The notes: generated by a model from the letters alone, not told the origin. A stretch of 32,331 bases of DNA from Planctomycetota bacterium (GCA_016794485.1 JAEUHV010000284.1:1-32331); one strand, 5' to 3'; counted from the stretch's first letter, positions 1-10,933 are shown. Translations and numbers: made by a program.

Positions 1-762
1 CAGGATGCGCGCGGCCTCGGCCCGTTCGGCCCCCGGCAACACGACGCTGTCGAGCTGCTCGGCGGCGATCTCGGCGGTGCGCGGCATCTGCTTCTGGCGC
101 ATCGTCGTCAGCAGGGCGCGGCGGATCTTCGGATCGACCTCACGCTTCAACGTCTCGACGATCTCCGCCTCGGTCAGGAACTGCAGCAGGCCCTGCGCGG
201 CGAGCTGGCGCACGGTGTTGAACTCCGGCGGCGCGATCTCGCCCTTCTTGTCCTTGCGCTGCTCCTGCTTGTAGTTCCACAGGAAGCGGTACCACGTGCC
301 GTCCTGCGCGGTGGCGCCCTTCACGTGCTCGCGCAGCGCGGCCTCGCGCACCGCGTCGGGCAGCTCGCCGTCGACCAGGCGCTGCAGGAAGGTACGGCCG
401 AGGCCGTTCGACTTGCCGAGGCCCTGGATCGCGAAGTCGCGCAGCTCGGCGTCGGTGTCGGGGTTGCCGGCGATGTTGGCCAGCTTCTCGAGGGCCGGCT
501 GCTCGGCCTCGGCGAGGTTGGCGTAGTTGTGCAGGCCGCGGATCACCTCGCGGCGGTAGAGCAGGGTCTGCAGGCCGTCGTAGGCCTCGACGAGGCCGAC
601 GGCGGCCTCGCGGCTGCGCACGCCGGCGATCTTCTCGACCAGGGCGAGCTCGGCGTCGTCCTTCTTCTGCAGCAGGTCCTTGATCCAGACCTGGACGCCG
701 TCCTGGGCGAGGGCCGGAAAGGTGAACAGGAACACGAACGGGAGGCAGCGAACTGTCGGCAC
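1..762 (-). CDS. Secreted HEAT-like repeat protein (3' end outside window)
   Basis: Minus-strand gene running off the left edge; 254 codons are visible. The reading frame was worked out from the sequence: it starts VPTVRCLPFVFLFTFPALAQ, a signal peptide with a likely cut after ALAQ. The rest is alpha-helical, with short helix pairs such as ELRDFAIQGLGKSNGLGRTF and ELPDAVREAALREHVKGA, which look like HEAT/armadillo-type repeats. The GTG at 762 is chosen because GAGG lies at 770-773, seven bases upstream; an in-frame GTG at 801 is possible but lacks such a site. The product is probably periplasmic or surface-located and may act as a protein-binding scaffold, as HEAT repeats often do. No catalytic motif is visible. 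It is transcribed divergently from the efflux operon at 948. Exact family unknown. Confidence 0.72.
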   Translation of the reverse strand, partial: MPTVRCLPFVFLFTFPALAQDGVQVWIKDLLQKKDDAELALVEKIAGVRSREAAVGLVEAYDGLQTLLYRREVIRGLHNYANLAEAEQPALEKLANIAGNPDTDAELRDFAIQGLGKSNGLGRTFLQRLVDGELPDAVREAALREHVKGATAQDGTWYRFLWNYKQEQRKDKKGEIAPPEFNTVRQLAAQGLLQFLTEAEIVETLKREVDPKIRRALLTTMRQKQMPRTAEIAAEQLDSVVLPGAERAEAARIL

Positions 763-873
763 CAACGCACCTCGACGCGCAACGGGAAGCCGGCGGGGCA
801 CCGGCCGGGCGAGTGTGGAAGGCCGAGCAGGCTCCGTCAAGCTGGCGACTGCGCGGCCACGCGACCACCGCTA

Positions 874-921
874 GACTCTCCGGGAAGTTTCCTTACGGCG
901 GAGAGTCCCTGGGTCTCTCCG
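874..921 (+). promoter_or_regulatory. Alternating inverted repeats in the leader of the efflux operon
   Basis: Three arms alternate in the leader 27-74 bases before the outer-membrane factor start: CTCTCCG at 876-882, CGGAGAG at 899-905 and CTCTCCG at 915-921. The middle arm can pair with either neighbour. The first pairing extends to 9 bp (874-882 with 899-907). The layout fits either two mutually exclusive RNA hairpins or three operator half-sites. No transcription start is known, so the role is inference. Confidence 0.4.
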
Positions 922-947
922 TCGTCGTTCGACGCCGCCCAAGCTTC

Positions 948-2558
948 ATGACCCCACGCCCCCTTCGCTCGCTGTCTCCATTCGGCCTCGTGCTCGCCGC
1001 CGCCTGTTCGTCGGCGCACTACGCCGCCGACGCCGACCGCGAGGTCGCCGACGTGCTCGCCGAAGCCACCACCCGCACCCTCGGCGACCGCGAACGCAAC
1101 CTGCTGCGTCCCGAGACCGAGCCGCTGCCGACTGCCGAGCCGGTTCCCGCCCCGGGCACCACCCCCACCGGCGAACCGCCGGCATCCGCCGCCCCCGCCG
1201 CCCCGCCCGAGCCGATCGACCTGCGCCGCGCGCTGGCCCTCGCCACGAAGCAGAACCGCGATTTCCTGAGCCGCCGCGAAGCCCTCTACCAGAGCGGCCT
1301 GTCGATCGCGCTGACCCGGTTCCAGTTCGGCCCGCAGTTCGCCGCGGCGGTGAGCTACCTGTGGCCGCGCAGCGAGAACGGCGGCGAGTCGCACCAGCTC
1401 GGCACCAACTGGGCGGTGTCGCAGATCCTGCCGACCGGGGGCAACATCGCGCTCAACACCGGCGTCGACGCGTCCTGGCCGTTCGGCAACGGGGCCGGCG
1501 ACCCCACCTACGGTACCAGCGCCAGCGTCACCCTGTCGCAACCGCTGCTGGCCGGGTTCGGCCACGACATCGCCTACGAGCCGCTGACCGCGGCGGAGCG
1601 CGCGCTGACCTACGCCGTGCGCGACTTCGAAGAGTTCCGCCAGGGCTTCTCGATCCGCATCGCCGAGCAGTTCTTCCAGCTGCGCAGCCAGAAGCAGACG
1701 TTGGCCAACGAGGACAAGAACTACGACAGCGCGGTGTTCGACCGCAAACGCGCCGAGGCGCTGGTGCAGGTGGGCCGCGACAGCGAGCAGACCGTGTTCC
1801 TGGCGCGGCGCCGCGAGATCGAGGCCAAGGACCAGCTGATCAACGCCCGCGCCGCCTACGAACGCGCGGTCGACGACTTCAAGCTGCAGCTCGGCCTGCC
1901 GACCACGGCCGCGATCGAGATCGCCGACGGCGAACCGCCGTACGACCCGGTGCGGTTCGAGGTCACTTCGGCGGTGTCGGCGGCCCTGCACAACCGGCTC
2001 GACCTGATCACGCAGCGGCAACAGGTCGAGGACAGCGAGCGTCAGCTGAAGATCGCCGAGAACGCCCTGCTGCCGGACTTGTCGCTGGTCGCCAGCTTCG
2101 GCACGGCGGGCAACGGCAACGACCTCGGCCACGCCCCACCCGACGAGTGGAGCAGTTCGGTCGGGCTCGCGATGGACATCCCGTTGCAACGCAAGTCGCA
2201 GCGCAACTCGCTGCGCAATGCCCAGATCGGCCTCGAACAGGCCCGGCGCGGCCTGCGCCTGCGCGAGGAACAGATCGAACTCGACATCCGCGACGCGGTG
2301 CGCAAGCTGCGCAGTACCGAGGAACGGATCGCCCTGCAGGAAGACCAGATCGCGCAGGAGCAGCGCGCGGTCACCGTGACCGAGATCCGCTACGAAGCGG
2401 GCGACGTCACCAACCGCGAACTGCTCGAAGCGCGCCAGGCGTTGGTCGACGCCCGCAACGCGCTCATCCGCTTGAAGGTCGACCACAGCATCGCGCGGCT
2501 GCGACTGCTGCAGGACATGGGCGTCTTCTTCGTCGACGCCGAGGGGATGTGGCGATGA
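948..2558 (+). CDS. TolC-like outer-membrane efflux lipoprotein
   Basis: 536 aa. The start MTPRPLRSLSPFGLVLAAAC gives a lipoprotein signal with Cys at residue 20 (lipobox-like LAAAC); a longer frame upstream would bury this signal. A Pro/Ala/Glu-rich linker (about residues 55-85) is followed by two outer-membrane efflux halves. Long amphipathic helices (for example EQARRGLRLREEQIELDIRD and the C-terminal RYEAGDVTNRELLEARQALV) are typical of the TolC/OprM family, in which a trimer forms the exit duct. Length is slightly above the family norm because of the linker. Its stop overlaps the next ATG (ATGA at 2555-2558), so it is translationally coupled to the membrane-fusion protein. It is the only outer-membrane factor in the window. 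Substrate unknown. Confidence 0.9.
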   Translation: MTPRPLRSLSPFGLVLAAACSSAHYAADADREVADVLAEATTRTLGDRERNLLRPETEPLPTAEPVPAPGTTPTGEPPASAAPAAPPEPIDLRRALALATKQNRDFLSRREALYQSGLSIALTRFQFGPQFAAAVSYLWPRSENGGESHQLGTNWAVSQILPTGGNIALNTGVDASWPFGNGAGDPTYGTSASVTLSQPLLAGFGHDIAYEPLTAAERALTYAVRDFEEFRQGFSIRIAEQFFQLRSQKQTLANEDKNYDSAVFDRKRAEALVQVGRDSEQTVFLARRREIEAKDQLINARAAYERAVDDFKLQLGLPTTAAIEIADGEPPYDPVRFEVTSAVSAALHNRLDLITQRQQVEDSERQLKIAENALLPDLSLVASFGTAGNGNDLGHAPPDEWSSSVGLAMDIPLQRKSQRNSLRNAQIGLEQARRGLRLREEQIELDIRDAVRKLRSTEERIALQEDQIAQEQRAVTVTEIRYEAGDVTNRELLEARQALVDARNALIRLKVDHSIARLRLLQDMGVFFVDAEGMWR

Positions 2559-4098
2559 ATCGTGTGTTCCTCGTGGGTGTGGCCGTCGTGGGCGGGCTCG
2601 GCCTGGCGTTCGTACCGTGGCGCGGGGCGGCGGCCGCGGGCGGCGTGCCGGCGATCGAGCTCTACACCGTGCGCGCCGCCGACCTGCACGTGACGCTGGT
2701 CGAGACCGGCACCATGGTGGCGAAGGACTCGCAACGGGTGCGCACCAAGATCCGCGGCGAGAGCAAGATCGAGTTCCTGATCGAGGAGGGCAAGGAGGTC
2801 AAGGAAGGCGACGTCGTGTGCAAGCTCGACAGTGCGCCGCTGCAGAAGGAGATCGACGAGATCAAGCTGCAGATCCTCGAGACCGAGGCGAACCTCAACT
2901 CGGCCCGCACCGAGGCGGACATCCAGAAGGTCGAGACCGCCGCCGCGGTCGAGAAGGCCAAGGTCGCGCTCGACAAGGCGCGGAAGGAGGCCGAGAAGTA
3001 CCGCGACGGCGACGCGCCGCAGGAACGGCGCAAGTTCGAGGTCGAGCTGAAGGACGCGGAGACCAAGTTCAACCGCGCGCAGAAGAACCTCGACGACAGC
3101 CAGAAGCTGCTCGACCAGAACTACATCAAGAAGTCGGAGCTGGAGGACCACAAGCTCGCGTTCGAAGCGGCCGAGGTGAACAAGGAACGCGCCCAGGCCG
3201 GGCTCGCGATGTTCGACAAGTACACGTTCCCGATGACGCAGACCGACCACGCGCAGAAGGTCGCCGACGCGGAGCGCGAGGTGGCGACGGCGGAGAAGCG
3301 CGGCGCGTCGACGCGCGGCCAGAAGGACGTCGCGGTGCAGCAGGTGACGAAGCGCCTGCAGGCGCAGAAGGACCAGCTCGACGAACGCGAGAAGGACCTC
3401 GCCAACATGACCCTGAAGGCGCCGTGCCCCGGCCTCGTCGTGCACGGCGACCCGCAGGAGTGGTACCGCGAGCGCTTCAAGGTCGGCAGCACGGTGTGGG
3501 GCAACCAGACGATCCTTACGATCCCCGACCTGCGCGTGATGCAGGTGAAGCTGCAGATCCACGAAGCCGACATCGCCAAGGTGAAGCTCGGCCAGAAGGC
3601 CTCGATCACGACCGACAGCTACCCCGGCGTGGTGCTCGCCGGCGAGGTGAAGAAGATCGCCACCGTCGCCAACAGCAACGGCGACTACGGCGGCAACAGC
3701 GAGGTCAAGAAGTTCGGCGTCGAGGTGGTGATCGCGACTCCCGACGTGCAGTTGCGACCGGGCATCAGCGCCAAGGTCGAGATCCACGTCGACGTGCGTC
3801 CGAACGCGCTTTCGGTGCCGCTGCAATGCGTGTTCACCGAGGACGGCGTGGCCTACTGCCTGCGCCTCGGTGCGGACGGCAAGCCCGAACGGCACCGCGT
3901 CACCACCGGCCTCGCCAACGACAACTTCATGGAGATCACGGACGGCCTCGCCGCCGGCGACGCGGTGATGCTGCACAACCCGTTGCTCGACGCCGGCGGC
4001 GGCGGCGGCAGCGCGCCGAAACCCGAAGCCAAGGACGTGAAGGAACCGGCGGCACCCTCTCCGGGAGCGCCGGTCGAGGCCAGCGGCAGGAAGGGCTC

Positions 4099-4102
<4 letters not shown>
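2555..4102 (+). CDS. HlyD/MacA-type membrane-fusion (periplasmic adaptor) protein
   Basis: 515 aa. An N-terminal hydrophobic segment (about residues 3-20) anchors or exports the protein. Then come a first lipoyl-like half (about 50-92, with EEGKEVKEGDVVCKLD), a long charged coiled-coil hairpin (about 95-300, rich in Lys/Glu/Ala/Gln), the second lipoyl half (NMTLKAPCPGLVVHG) and a beta-barrel part (VKLQIHEADIAKVKLGQKAS). The C-terminus is Gly/Pro/Ala-rich and probably disordered. In this family the protein links an inner-membrane transporter to a TolC duct. The start overlaps the upstream stop and its own stop overlaps the ATPase start, giving an operon with the flanking genes. The coiled coil is longer than in typical MacA, suggesting a tall periplasmic hairpin. 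Confidence 0.9.
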
Positions 4103-4820
<718 letters not shown>

Positions 4821-4824
<4 letters not shown>

Positions 4825-6092
4825 TCGGCGAACTGGTCACCGAAGCGCTGCGCAACCTGGCGCGGCACAAGCTGCGCTCGCTGCTGACCGCGCTCGGCAT
4901 CATCTTCGGCATCGCCTCGGTGATCTCGATGGTCAGCGCCGGCGAAGGCGCGCGCCAGGCGATCCTGGCCCAGATCCAGGAACTCGGCACCGGCAACATC
5001 CTGATCAACGCCAAGAAGCCGCCGGCCGAGGAGAACGCCAAGAAGAGCGACGACGGCGAACAGATGCTCGAGTACGGGCTCACGTTCCGCGATCTGCGCC
5101 AGATCCGCGCCACGTTGCCGCTGGTGACCGACGCGCTGCCGGTGCACGACGTCAAGGACTGGGCCTGGTTCAAGAGCCGGCGCGTCGAGGCCAAGATCCG
5201 CGGCGTGACGTCGCGCTACTTCGATCGGCTGCGCCTGTCGCCGATCGTCGGGCGGGTGCTCGACGACGACGACGAGTTCGCGCGATCGCGGGTCTGCGTG
5301 GTGCGCGCGCGCGTGCTGCGCGAGGCACGCTACGTCGGCGACCCGCTCAAGCTGCAGCTCAAGATCGGCAGCGAGTACTACCAGGTGGTCGGCGTGCTGC
5401 CCGACTTCGCCGGCAAGAACCCGGACCGCGCCATCCTCGGCATCGACGACCGCGCGCTCGAGGTCTACGTGCCGTTCGAGACCGTGGTCGACCGGCTCGG
5501 GCTGAGCAAGGGCACCTGGGAGTCCGGGTCGTTCGAATACTCGCGCACCGAGCTGCACCAGATCGTCTGCACCGTTGCGCACGAGGACGACGTCACCGCC
5601 GCCGCGCGCGGCATCCAGGCGATCCTGGCGAAGTTCCACCAGAAGCGCGACTACGAGGTCGCGGTCCCGGTCGAACTGCTGCGCTCGCGCGCGCAGGCGC
5701 AGCGCACGTTCGACGTCGTGCTGCCGGTCATCGCCGGCATCGCCTTGCTGGTCGGCGGCATCGGCATCCTCAACATCATGCTGGCGAGCGTGACCGAACG
5801 GACCCGCGAGATCGGCATCCGCCGCGCGATCGGCGCCTCGCAGTGGGACATCACCCTGCAGTTCCTGGTCGAGACGGTCACTCTGGCGCTGGTCGGCGGC
5901 CTGCTCGGCGTCGTGCTCGGCGTGGTCGGCGTGCACGTGCTCGAGCAGTTCACCGAATGGACCCCGGTGATCACGCCGGGCTCGGTGCTGGTTTCGCTCG
6001 GCATCTCGGGCGCCACCGGCGTGGTGTTCGGCCTGTATCCGGCGCGGCGCGCCGCCAGGATGGACCCGGTGCGCGCCCTGCGATCGGAATGA
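4821..6092 (+). CDS. MacB-type ABC permease (FtsX fold)
   Basis: 423 aa. MacB_PCD plus FtsX organisation: TM1 near residues 18-40 (LLTALGIIFGIASVISMVSA), a periplasmic domain of about 250 residues, then three TM segments around 299-325, 350-375 and 387-410. Family hallmarks are seen in GGIGILNIMLASVTERTREI, IGIRRAIGAS and the terminal YPARRAARMDPVRALRSE. The ATPase is encoded separately, whereas E. coli MacB is fused to it. Members of this family drive tripartite efflux mechanically from the periplasm. The GTG start at 4821 overlaps the ATPase stop, and the stop at 6090-6092 overlaps the next ATG. Substrate cannot be read from the sequence. Confidence 0.92.
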
Positions 6093-7591
6093 CCCCGGAC
6101 GAGAACCCTCCCGAACTGGGCACCGGTTGCCTCGGCTTCCTCGCCGCACTCTGCCTGTTCGTGGCATTCGCCGCCACGCCGTGCTGGTGGCTGTCGGAAC
6201 TGTTCGTCGTCCTGACCGTCGTGTCCGGCCTCGGGTTCCTGCTCGCGTTCTACGCCGTGGTTCGCTCGCACCGCGGCCGCCGCCGCCGCCGCCGCCGCAT
6301 TCCTCCCGCCACCCCACTGTGCGCCGTGTTGCTCGGCGGCTTCGCCCACGCCCAGCAGTGGACGCAGACCGCGACGCTGCCCACGGCCACGTTCGGCAGC
6401 ACCGGCGACCTGCTCGTGCACGACGGCATCGACTGGCTCGGCTACGACGACACCACCGCCACGACGCTGCTCGGCATCGGCGGCACGTTCGTGCAGTTCG
6501 CGTCGCCCATCGCGCCGCGCCAGGGCGCCACCCTGACCGCCGGCAATTCGCACGTGTACCTGTTCGGCGGCGACGATCCGGCCACCGGACCCAGCAACGC
6601 GATCTGGCGATTCCAGCGCGCCGCCGGTTGGAGCCAGATGTCGCCCGGCGGCACCATGGCCCCGGGCCCGTCGCCACGTTCGGGCTGCCGCGCGGCGGCT
6701 CTCTACAGCGGCTTCTACCTGGCGTACTTCGGGGGCCTCGACCCGAACGGCCTGCCGAACGACACCTGGTTGCTGCTCGACGTCGCCGGTGCGGCGATCT
6801 GGTCGGCGGTGCCGGGTCCCGGTCCGAGCGGCCGCGTGCAGCACGCGTTCGCCGGCGGACCGAACGGCAGCGCGGTGCTGTTCGGCGGCATCGGCACGGC
6901 CGTGCTCGGCGACACCTGGATCCTGCGGCCGAACGGCTGGCACCTCCACCCCGGCCTCGGCCCGCCCGCCACCGCCGATGCGCGCCTCGTGTACGACAGC
7001 GGCCGCGACGTCTGCGTGCTGGTGCACCCGAACGGCGAGACCTGGGAATGGGACGACTTCCGCTGGCGCCGCGTCGGCGCCGTCGGCGCCCCGACCTGGA
7101 ACCTCCCGGCCGTCGCCTACGGGCCCCTGGCCGGCACCGTCGCGTTCCAACCCGCTGCCGCCGGACTGCAACGCCACGCGTACACCCCGAGCCCTGCCGG
7201 GTTCGCGACGACGATCGACGTCGCCTGCCAGCCGAGCCCCGGAATCGACCTCACGTTGCAGCCGTTCGAACGCAGCCTGCCCGTGCTCGGCCAGACCTTG
7301 CACCTGCGCGCGTCCGGCGTGCCGCCGAGCAGCTTCTTCGTCGGGGTGTACGAGTTCGCCGTGGCCCCCGGTGTGCAGTTCGGTTGCGGTTGCATGCTCG
7401 GGGTGAACGGCAGCGCCGCCGGCCTGCAGTTCGTGCCCGGGACGACCACCGCCCGCGATTGGCTGCTGCCGATCCTGCCGCTGTCGGCCCTGCACGGCCT
7501 CGCGATCGACGTGCAGGGCGTCGTCGTCGGCACGGCGCAGCCGTGCTTCGCGATGACGACGACGCGCGGCACCGTCGTTCCCGGCTGGTGA
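6089..7591 (+). CDS. Membrane protein with Kelch beta-propeller and C-terminal surface module
   Basis: 500 aa if read from ATG 6089, which overlaps the permease stop (ATGA). Residues 1-65 hold two hydrophobic segments (LGFLAALCLFVAFAA and FVVLTVVSGLGFLLAFYAVV). A run of seven Arg, encoded by a CGC/CCG tract, is followed by a second signal-like hydrophobic stretch ending AHAQQ. The rest has Kelch-type repeats (VYLFGGDDPATGPSNAIWRF, AYFGGLDPNGLPNDTWLLLD, AVLFGGIGTAVLGDTWIL) and a C-terminal module like that of other secreted proteins here. A GTG in YAVVRSH, just before the Arg run, could start a separate secreted Kelch protein, so this may be two genes joined in frame. It is probably outside the cytoplasm. 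The operon link to efflux is by overlap only. Confidence 0.72.
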   Translation: MTPDENPPELGTGCLGFLAALCLFVAFAATPCWWLSELFVVLTVVSGLGFLLAFYAVVRSHRGRRRRRRRIPPATPLCAVLLGGFAHAQQWTQTATLPTATFGSTGDLLVHDGIDWLGYDDTTATTLLGIGGTFVQFASPIAPRQGATLTAGNSHVYLFGGDDPATGPSNAIWRFQRAAGWSQMSPGGTMAPGPSPRSGCRAAALYSGFYLAYFGGLDPNGLPNDTWLLLDVAGAAIWSAVPGPGPSGRVQHAFAGGPNGSAVLFGGIGTAVLGDTWILRPNGWHLHPGLGPPATADARLVYDSGRDVCVLVHPNGETWEWDDFRWRRVGAVGAPTWNLPAVAYGPLAGTVAFQPAAAGLQRHAYTPSPAGFATTIDVACQPSPGIDLTLQPFERSLPVLGQTLHLRASGVPPSSFFVGVYEFAVAPGVQFGCGCMLGVNGSAAGLQFVPGTTTARDWLLPILPLSALHGLAIDVQGVVVGTAQPCFAMTTTRGTVVPGW

Positions 7592-7622
7592 ACGGGCCGC
7601 GACGCCGAACTACTCTTCGGGG

Positions 7623-8354
7623 ATGCGCTCGTTCGTCGTCGCCTTCACGCTGGCCCACACCGCCGGCCTCGCCCAAAAGGTCGACCTGCCGGCCGGCACC
7701 GGACACCTGCGCCCCGGCCCCGAGTGGGTCGTGCTCGACGCGACGCGGCTCGCGCAGAAGGAACGCACCGACGATCCCAAGCCCGAACTGGCCCGCGCGA
7801 TGCTCGGCGGCGTCGTCGAGGAACTGCGCAAGCGCGACCGCACCGGCCAGCACGTCGTGCTGCACACGACCGGAGCCAACGATCGGCTGCGCCTGATCAA
7901 CTGCTACCGCGCCGATGGCAGCGCCAAGGGTTCGGACCTGCGCGGCAAGACGGTGATCGACGCGATGAAGAAGGCGATCGAACCGACGATCGCCGCCGAA
8001 GGAGCCACGGGCACGTTCGTCGACCACGTCCATCCGGACCTGTTCGCGACCGGCAGCGTGCGGTTGCGATTCGAAGTGCGCCTGCAGGACCAGCGCTGGT
8101 TCCTCGACTACCACGCGGTACCCGCGGGGCCGTCGCTGCAGTTCTTCGAGGTGCTGCACTTCCCCGACGACCCGGACGCCGAAGGCGCGATCGAGGCGGT
8201 GCTGCGTTCGTTCGACGGGGCTCGCGACGGCTACCGGCGCAGCCTCCTGGAGAATGCGATGTACGGCGGCGCCATCGGCGGCGTGCTCGGCGGGCTGCTG
8301 TGGTGGCGGCGCCGCCGCAAGGCGGCCAGCGTCCCGACTCCAGGCGCGGACTGA
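7623..8354 (+). CDS. Secreted, C-terminally membrane-anchored protein of unknown function
   Basis: 243 aa. The start [18 protein letters not shown] looks like a short signal peptide. The middle is a soluble alpha/beta domain with no motif I recognise. Near the C-terminus lies one hydrophobic segment, [17 protein letters not shown] (about residues 214-230), directly followed by RRRRK and a short polar tail. This predicts a single anchor with the main domain outside the cytoplasm and a basic stop-transfer. The glycine-rich segment before RRRR recalls sorting signals such as GlyGly-CTERM, but the tail after the Arg cluster is longer than usual and no sorting enzyme is nearby. It lies 31 bases after the Kelch gene in the same direction, so it may be co-transcribed. 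Confidence 0.7.
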   Translation: MRSFVVAFTLAHTAGLAQKVDLPAGTGHLRPGPEWVVLDATRLAQKERTDDPKPELARAMLGGVVEELRKRDRTGQHVVLHTTGANDRLRLINCYRADGSAKGSDLRGKTVIDAMKKAIEPTIAAEGATGTFVDHVHPDLFATGSVRLRFEVRLQDQRWFLDYHAVPAGPSLQFFEVLHFPDDPDAEGAIEAVLRSFDGARDGYRRSLLENAMYGGAIGGVLGGLLWWRRRRKAASVPTPGAD

Positions 8355-8463
8355 CGCGACCGACGCGCGACCGCCGCAATGGTCGACGCGAACCACGGCT
8401 GGATCGCGCCGGCACGCGCGCTACCGTGACGCTCGCGCCGTGGTCAGACGGCGCAACCACCAC

Positions 8464-10899
8464 GTGACTGCCACCATCGAATCACGCATCGCCTCCGAGC
8501 TGTCGTGCCGCGCCGAACAGGTCAGCGCCGCGGTCAAGCTGCTCGACGAGGGTTCGACCGTTCCGTTCATCGCCCGCTACCGCAAGGAAGCCACCGGCGG
8601 GCTCGACGACACGCAGCTGCGCACGCTCGAGGAGCGCCTCGTCTACCTGCGCGAACTCGAAGAACGTCGCGCGGCGATCGTCGCCAGCATCGTCGAGCAA
8701 GGGAAGATGACCGACGCGCTGAGCAAGGCGATCGCGCTGGCCGACACCAAGCAGGTGCTCGAGGACCTCTACCTGCCCTACCGGCAGAAGCGCCGCACCA
8801 AGGCGATGATCGCGCGCGAGGCAGGACTGCAACCGCTCGCCGACCTGCTGCTCGCCGATCCGCAGAAGGATCCGAAGGGCGCCGCCGCCGCGTACGTCGC
8901 CGCCGACAAGGGCGTTGCCGACGTCGACGCGGCGCTCGAGGGCGCCCGCTTCATCCTGCTCGAGCAGTTCGCCGAAGATGCGCCGCTGATCGGCAAGGTC
9001 CGCAAGTGGCTCGAAGACGAGTCGCTGGTCGTCACCAAGGTGCAGAAGGGCAAGGAGCAGGACCCCGAGGCCCAGCGCTACCGCGACTACTTCCGCTACG
9101 ACGAGCCGCTGGCGCGCGTGCCGAGCCACCGCGCCTTGGCGATCTTCCGCGCCAAGAAGGAAGGCTTCCTCGACGGCTTCCTCGGCTTCCCGCCCGAAGG
9201 TGCGGCGACCACCGCCGGCAACGGCGAGGAACAGGCCCCCGAGTGCGTTCCGATCGCCGAGCACGCGCGCGGCCAGCAGTTCGTGATGGAGCGCTTCGGC
9301 ATCAGCGAGAAGGGCCGGCCCGCCGACGCGTGGCTCGCTTCGACCGCACGCCTGTGCTGGAAGGCGAAGCTCGCCCTGCACGTCGAGACCGACCTGCTGA
9401 CGGCGCTGCGCGAACGCGCCGAAGCGGGCGCGATCCAGGTGTTCGCCGCCAACCTGCGCGACCTGCTGCTCGCCGCCCCCGCCGGCCCAAAGACGATCCT
9501 CGGCCTCGACCCGGGCCTGCGCACCGGCTGCAAGGTCGCGGTCGTCGACCGCACCGGCAAGCTGCTGGCGACGACGACGATCTACCCGCACGTGCCGAAG
9601 GACGACTGGGACGGTTCGCTGCGCATCCTCGCCGTCTTGTGCAAGCAGCACGCGGTCAACCTGGTCTCGATCGGCAACGGCACCGCGTCGCGCGAAACCG
9701 ACAAGCTCGCCACGCAGCTGATCAAGGACCACCCCGAACTCGGCCTGCAGAAGCTCGTCGTCAGCGAGGCCGGCGCGTCGGTCTATTCGGCCAGCGAACT
9801 GGCGGCGAAGGAGTTCCCGGAGCTCGACGTGTCGCTGCGCGGCGCGGTCTCGATCGCCCGCCGGCTGCAGGATCCGCTCGCCGAGCTGGTCAAGATCGAC
9901 CCGAAGGCGATCGGTGTGGGCCAATACCAGCACGACGTCAACCAGACGCAGCTGCAGAAGTCACTCGACGCGGTGGTCGAGGACTGCGTGAACCACGTCG
10001 GCGTCGACCTCAACACCGCCAGCGAAGCGCTGCTCGCACGCGTCGCCGGACTGTCGAGCACGCTGGCGAAGAACATCGTGCAGCACCGCGACGCGAACGG
10101 CCCGTTCCTGACCCGCAAGGAACTGCTGAAGGTCAGCCGCCTCGGCCCGAAGGCGTTCGAGCAGTGCGCCGGCTTCCTGCGCATCCCGGGCGGCGAGAAC
10201 CCGCTCGACCAGAGCGCGGTGCACCCCGAGGCCTACCCGGTCGTCGAACGCATCCTGGCGAAGACCGGCAAGGACGTGAAGGGCCTGCTCGGCAACCGTG
10301 ACGTGCTGCGTTCGCTGCAGGCGAAGGACTTCGTCGACGCGCAGTTCGGCGTGCCGACCGTCACCGACATCCTCGCCGAACTCGAGAAGCCCGGGCGCGA
10401 CCCGCGGCCCGAGTTCAAGACCGCGGCGTTCCAGGAAGGCGTCGAGGAACTGAAGGACCTGAAGGAAGGCATGGTGCTCGAGGGCGTCGTGTCGAACGTG
10501 ACCGCGTTCGGCGCGTTCGTCGACATCGGCGTGCACCAGGACGGGCTCGTGCACATCAGCCAGCTCAGCGACAAGTTCGTCGAGGACCCGCGCGAGGTGG
10601 TGAAGGCCGGGCAGGTCGTGAAGGTGAAGGTGCTGTCGGTCGACCTGGCGCGCAACCGGGTCGCGCTGACGATGAAGCTGCACGAGAAGGTCGAAGGCGG
10701 CGGCGGCAATCGCGGCGCGGCGCCGATGGGCGGCCGGCCGATGGGCGGTGCGCCGCGGCCGGGCGGTGGCGGTGGCGGTGGCGGTGGCGATCGCCGACCG
10801 GGTGCCACGATGCCGCGCGAGTTCGGGCCGAAGCAGGACGCGGCGGCGGCGAATCCGTTCGCGGCGCAGCTCGCCAAGCTCAAGCTCAAAGGCAACTGA
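8464..10899 (+). CDS. tex: Tex-family RNA-binding transcription accessory protein
   Basis: 811 aa. An N-terminal helical Tex domain ([40 protein letters not shown]) is followed by a YqgF/RuvX-like RNase H-fold domain ([19 protein letters not shown]), helix-hairpin-helix motifs ([40 protein letters not shown]) and a C-terminal S1 domain ([31 protein letters not shown]). This order is diagnostic for Tex, a nucleic-acid-binding cytoplasmic protein involved in transcription. The S1 domain is followed by a tail of about 65 residues rich in Gly, Met, Pro and Arg, encoded in part by a GGCGGT repeat (10762-10788); it may add RNA binding. GTG 8464 is chosen because it fits the usual family N-terminus; no clear ribosome binding site is visible. 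Confidence 0.96.
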   Translation: MTATIESRIASELSCRAEQVSAAVKLLDEGSTVPFIARYRKEATGGLDDTQLRTLEERLVYLRELEERRAAIVASIVEQGKMTDALSKAIALADTKQVLEDLYLPYRQKRRTKAMIAREAGLQPLADLLLADPQKDPKGAAAAYVAADKGVADVDAALEGARFILLEQFAEDAPLIGKVRKWLEDESLVVTKVQKGKEQDPEAQRYRDYFRYDEPLARVPSHRALAIFRAKKEGFLDGFLGFPPEGAATTAGNGEEQAPECVPIAEHARGQQFVMERFGISEKGRPADAWLASTARLCWKAKLALHVETDLLTALRERAEAGAIQVFAANLRDLLLAAPAGPKTILGLDPGLRTGCKVAVVDRTGKLLATTTIYPHVPKDDWDGSLRILAVLCKQHAVNLVSIGNGTASRETDKLATQLIKDHPELGLQKLVVSEAGASVYSASELAAKEFPELDVSLRGAVSIARRLQDPLAELVKIDPKAIGVGQYQHDVNQTQLQKSLDAVVEDCVNHVGVDLNTASEALLARVAGLSSTLAKNIVQHRDANGPFLTRKELLKVSRLGPKAFEQCAGFLRIPGGENPLDQSAVHPEAYPVVERILAKTGKDVKGLLGNRDVLRSLQAKDFVDAQFGVPTVTDILAELEKPGRDPRPEFKTAAFQEGVEELKDLKEGMVLEGVVSNVTAFGAFVDIGVHQDGLVHISQLSDKFVEDPREVVKAGQVVKVKVLSVDLARNRVALTMKLHEKVEGGGGNRGAAPMGGRPMGGAPRPGGGGGGGGGDRRPGATMPREFGPKQDAAAANPFAAQLAKLKLKGN
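10762..10788 (+). repeat. GGCGGT simple-sequence tract inside tex
   Basis: A run of GGCGGT units encodes an oligoglycine stretch in the Tex tail. Such tracts can change in length; gains or losses of 3 or 6 bases would keep the frame. Confidence 0.8.
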
Positions 10900-10914
10900 G
10901 GCGAGATGGCCCGA

Positions 10915-10933
10915 GCCGCAGCTCGGCTGCGGC
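10915..10933. terminator. Hairpin between convergent tex and ATPase genes
   Basis: GCCGCAG (10915-10921) and CTGCGGC (10927-10933) form a 7-bp stem with loop CTCGG, 15 bases after the tex stop and 18 bases beyond the stop of the minus-strand gene. There is no T-run on either side, so it is only a candidate bidirectional terminator. Confidence 0.45.

Noticed and set aside
325..951. Plus-strand open frame across the left edge gene
   Set aside because: It is the antisense shadow of the minus-strand secreted protein, whose frame has a signal peptide and ribosome binding site.
837..2486. Long open frame on the minus strand, opposite the TolC-like gene
   Set aside because: It mirrors the codon pattern of the real gene in very GC-rich DNA; its Arg/Gly/Ala/Val-rich protein has no motif or signal.
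6276..6298. CGC tract as a CRISPR or regulatory repeat
   Set aside because: It is a simple trinucleotide run inside a coding frame that encodes Arg.
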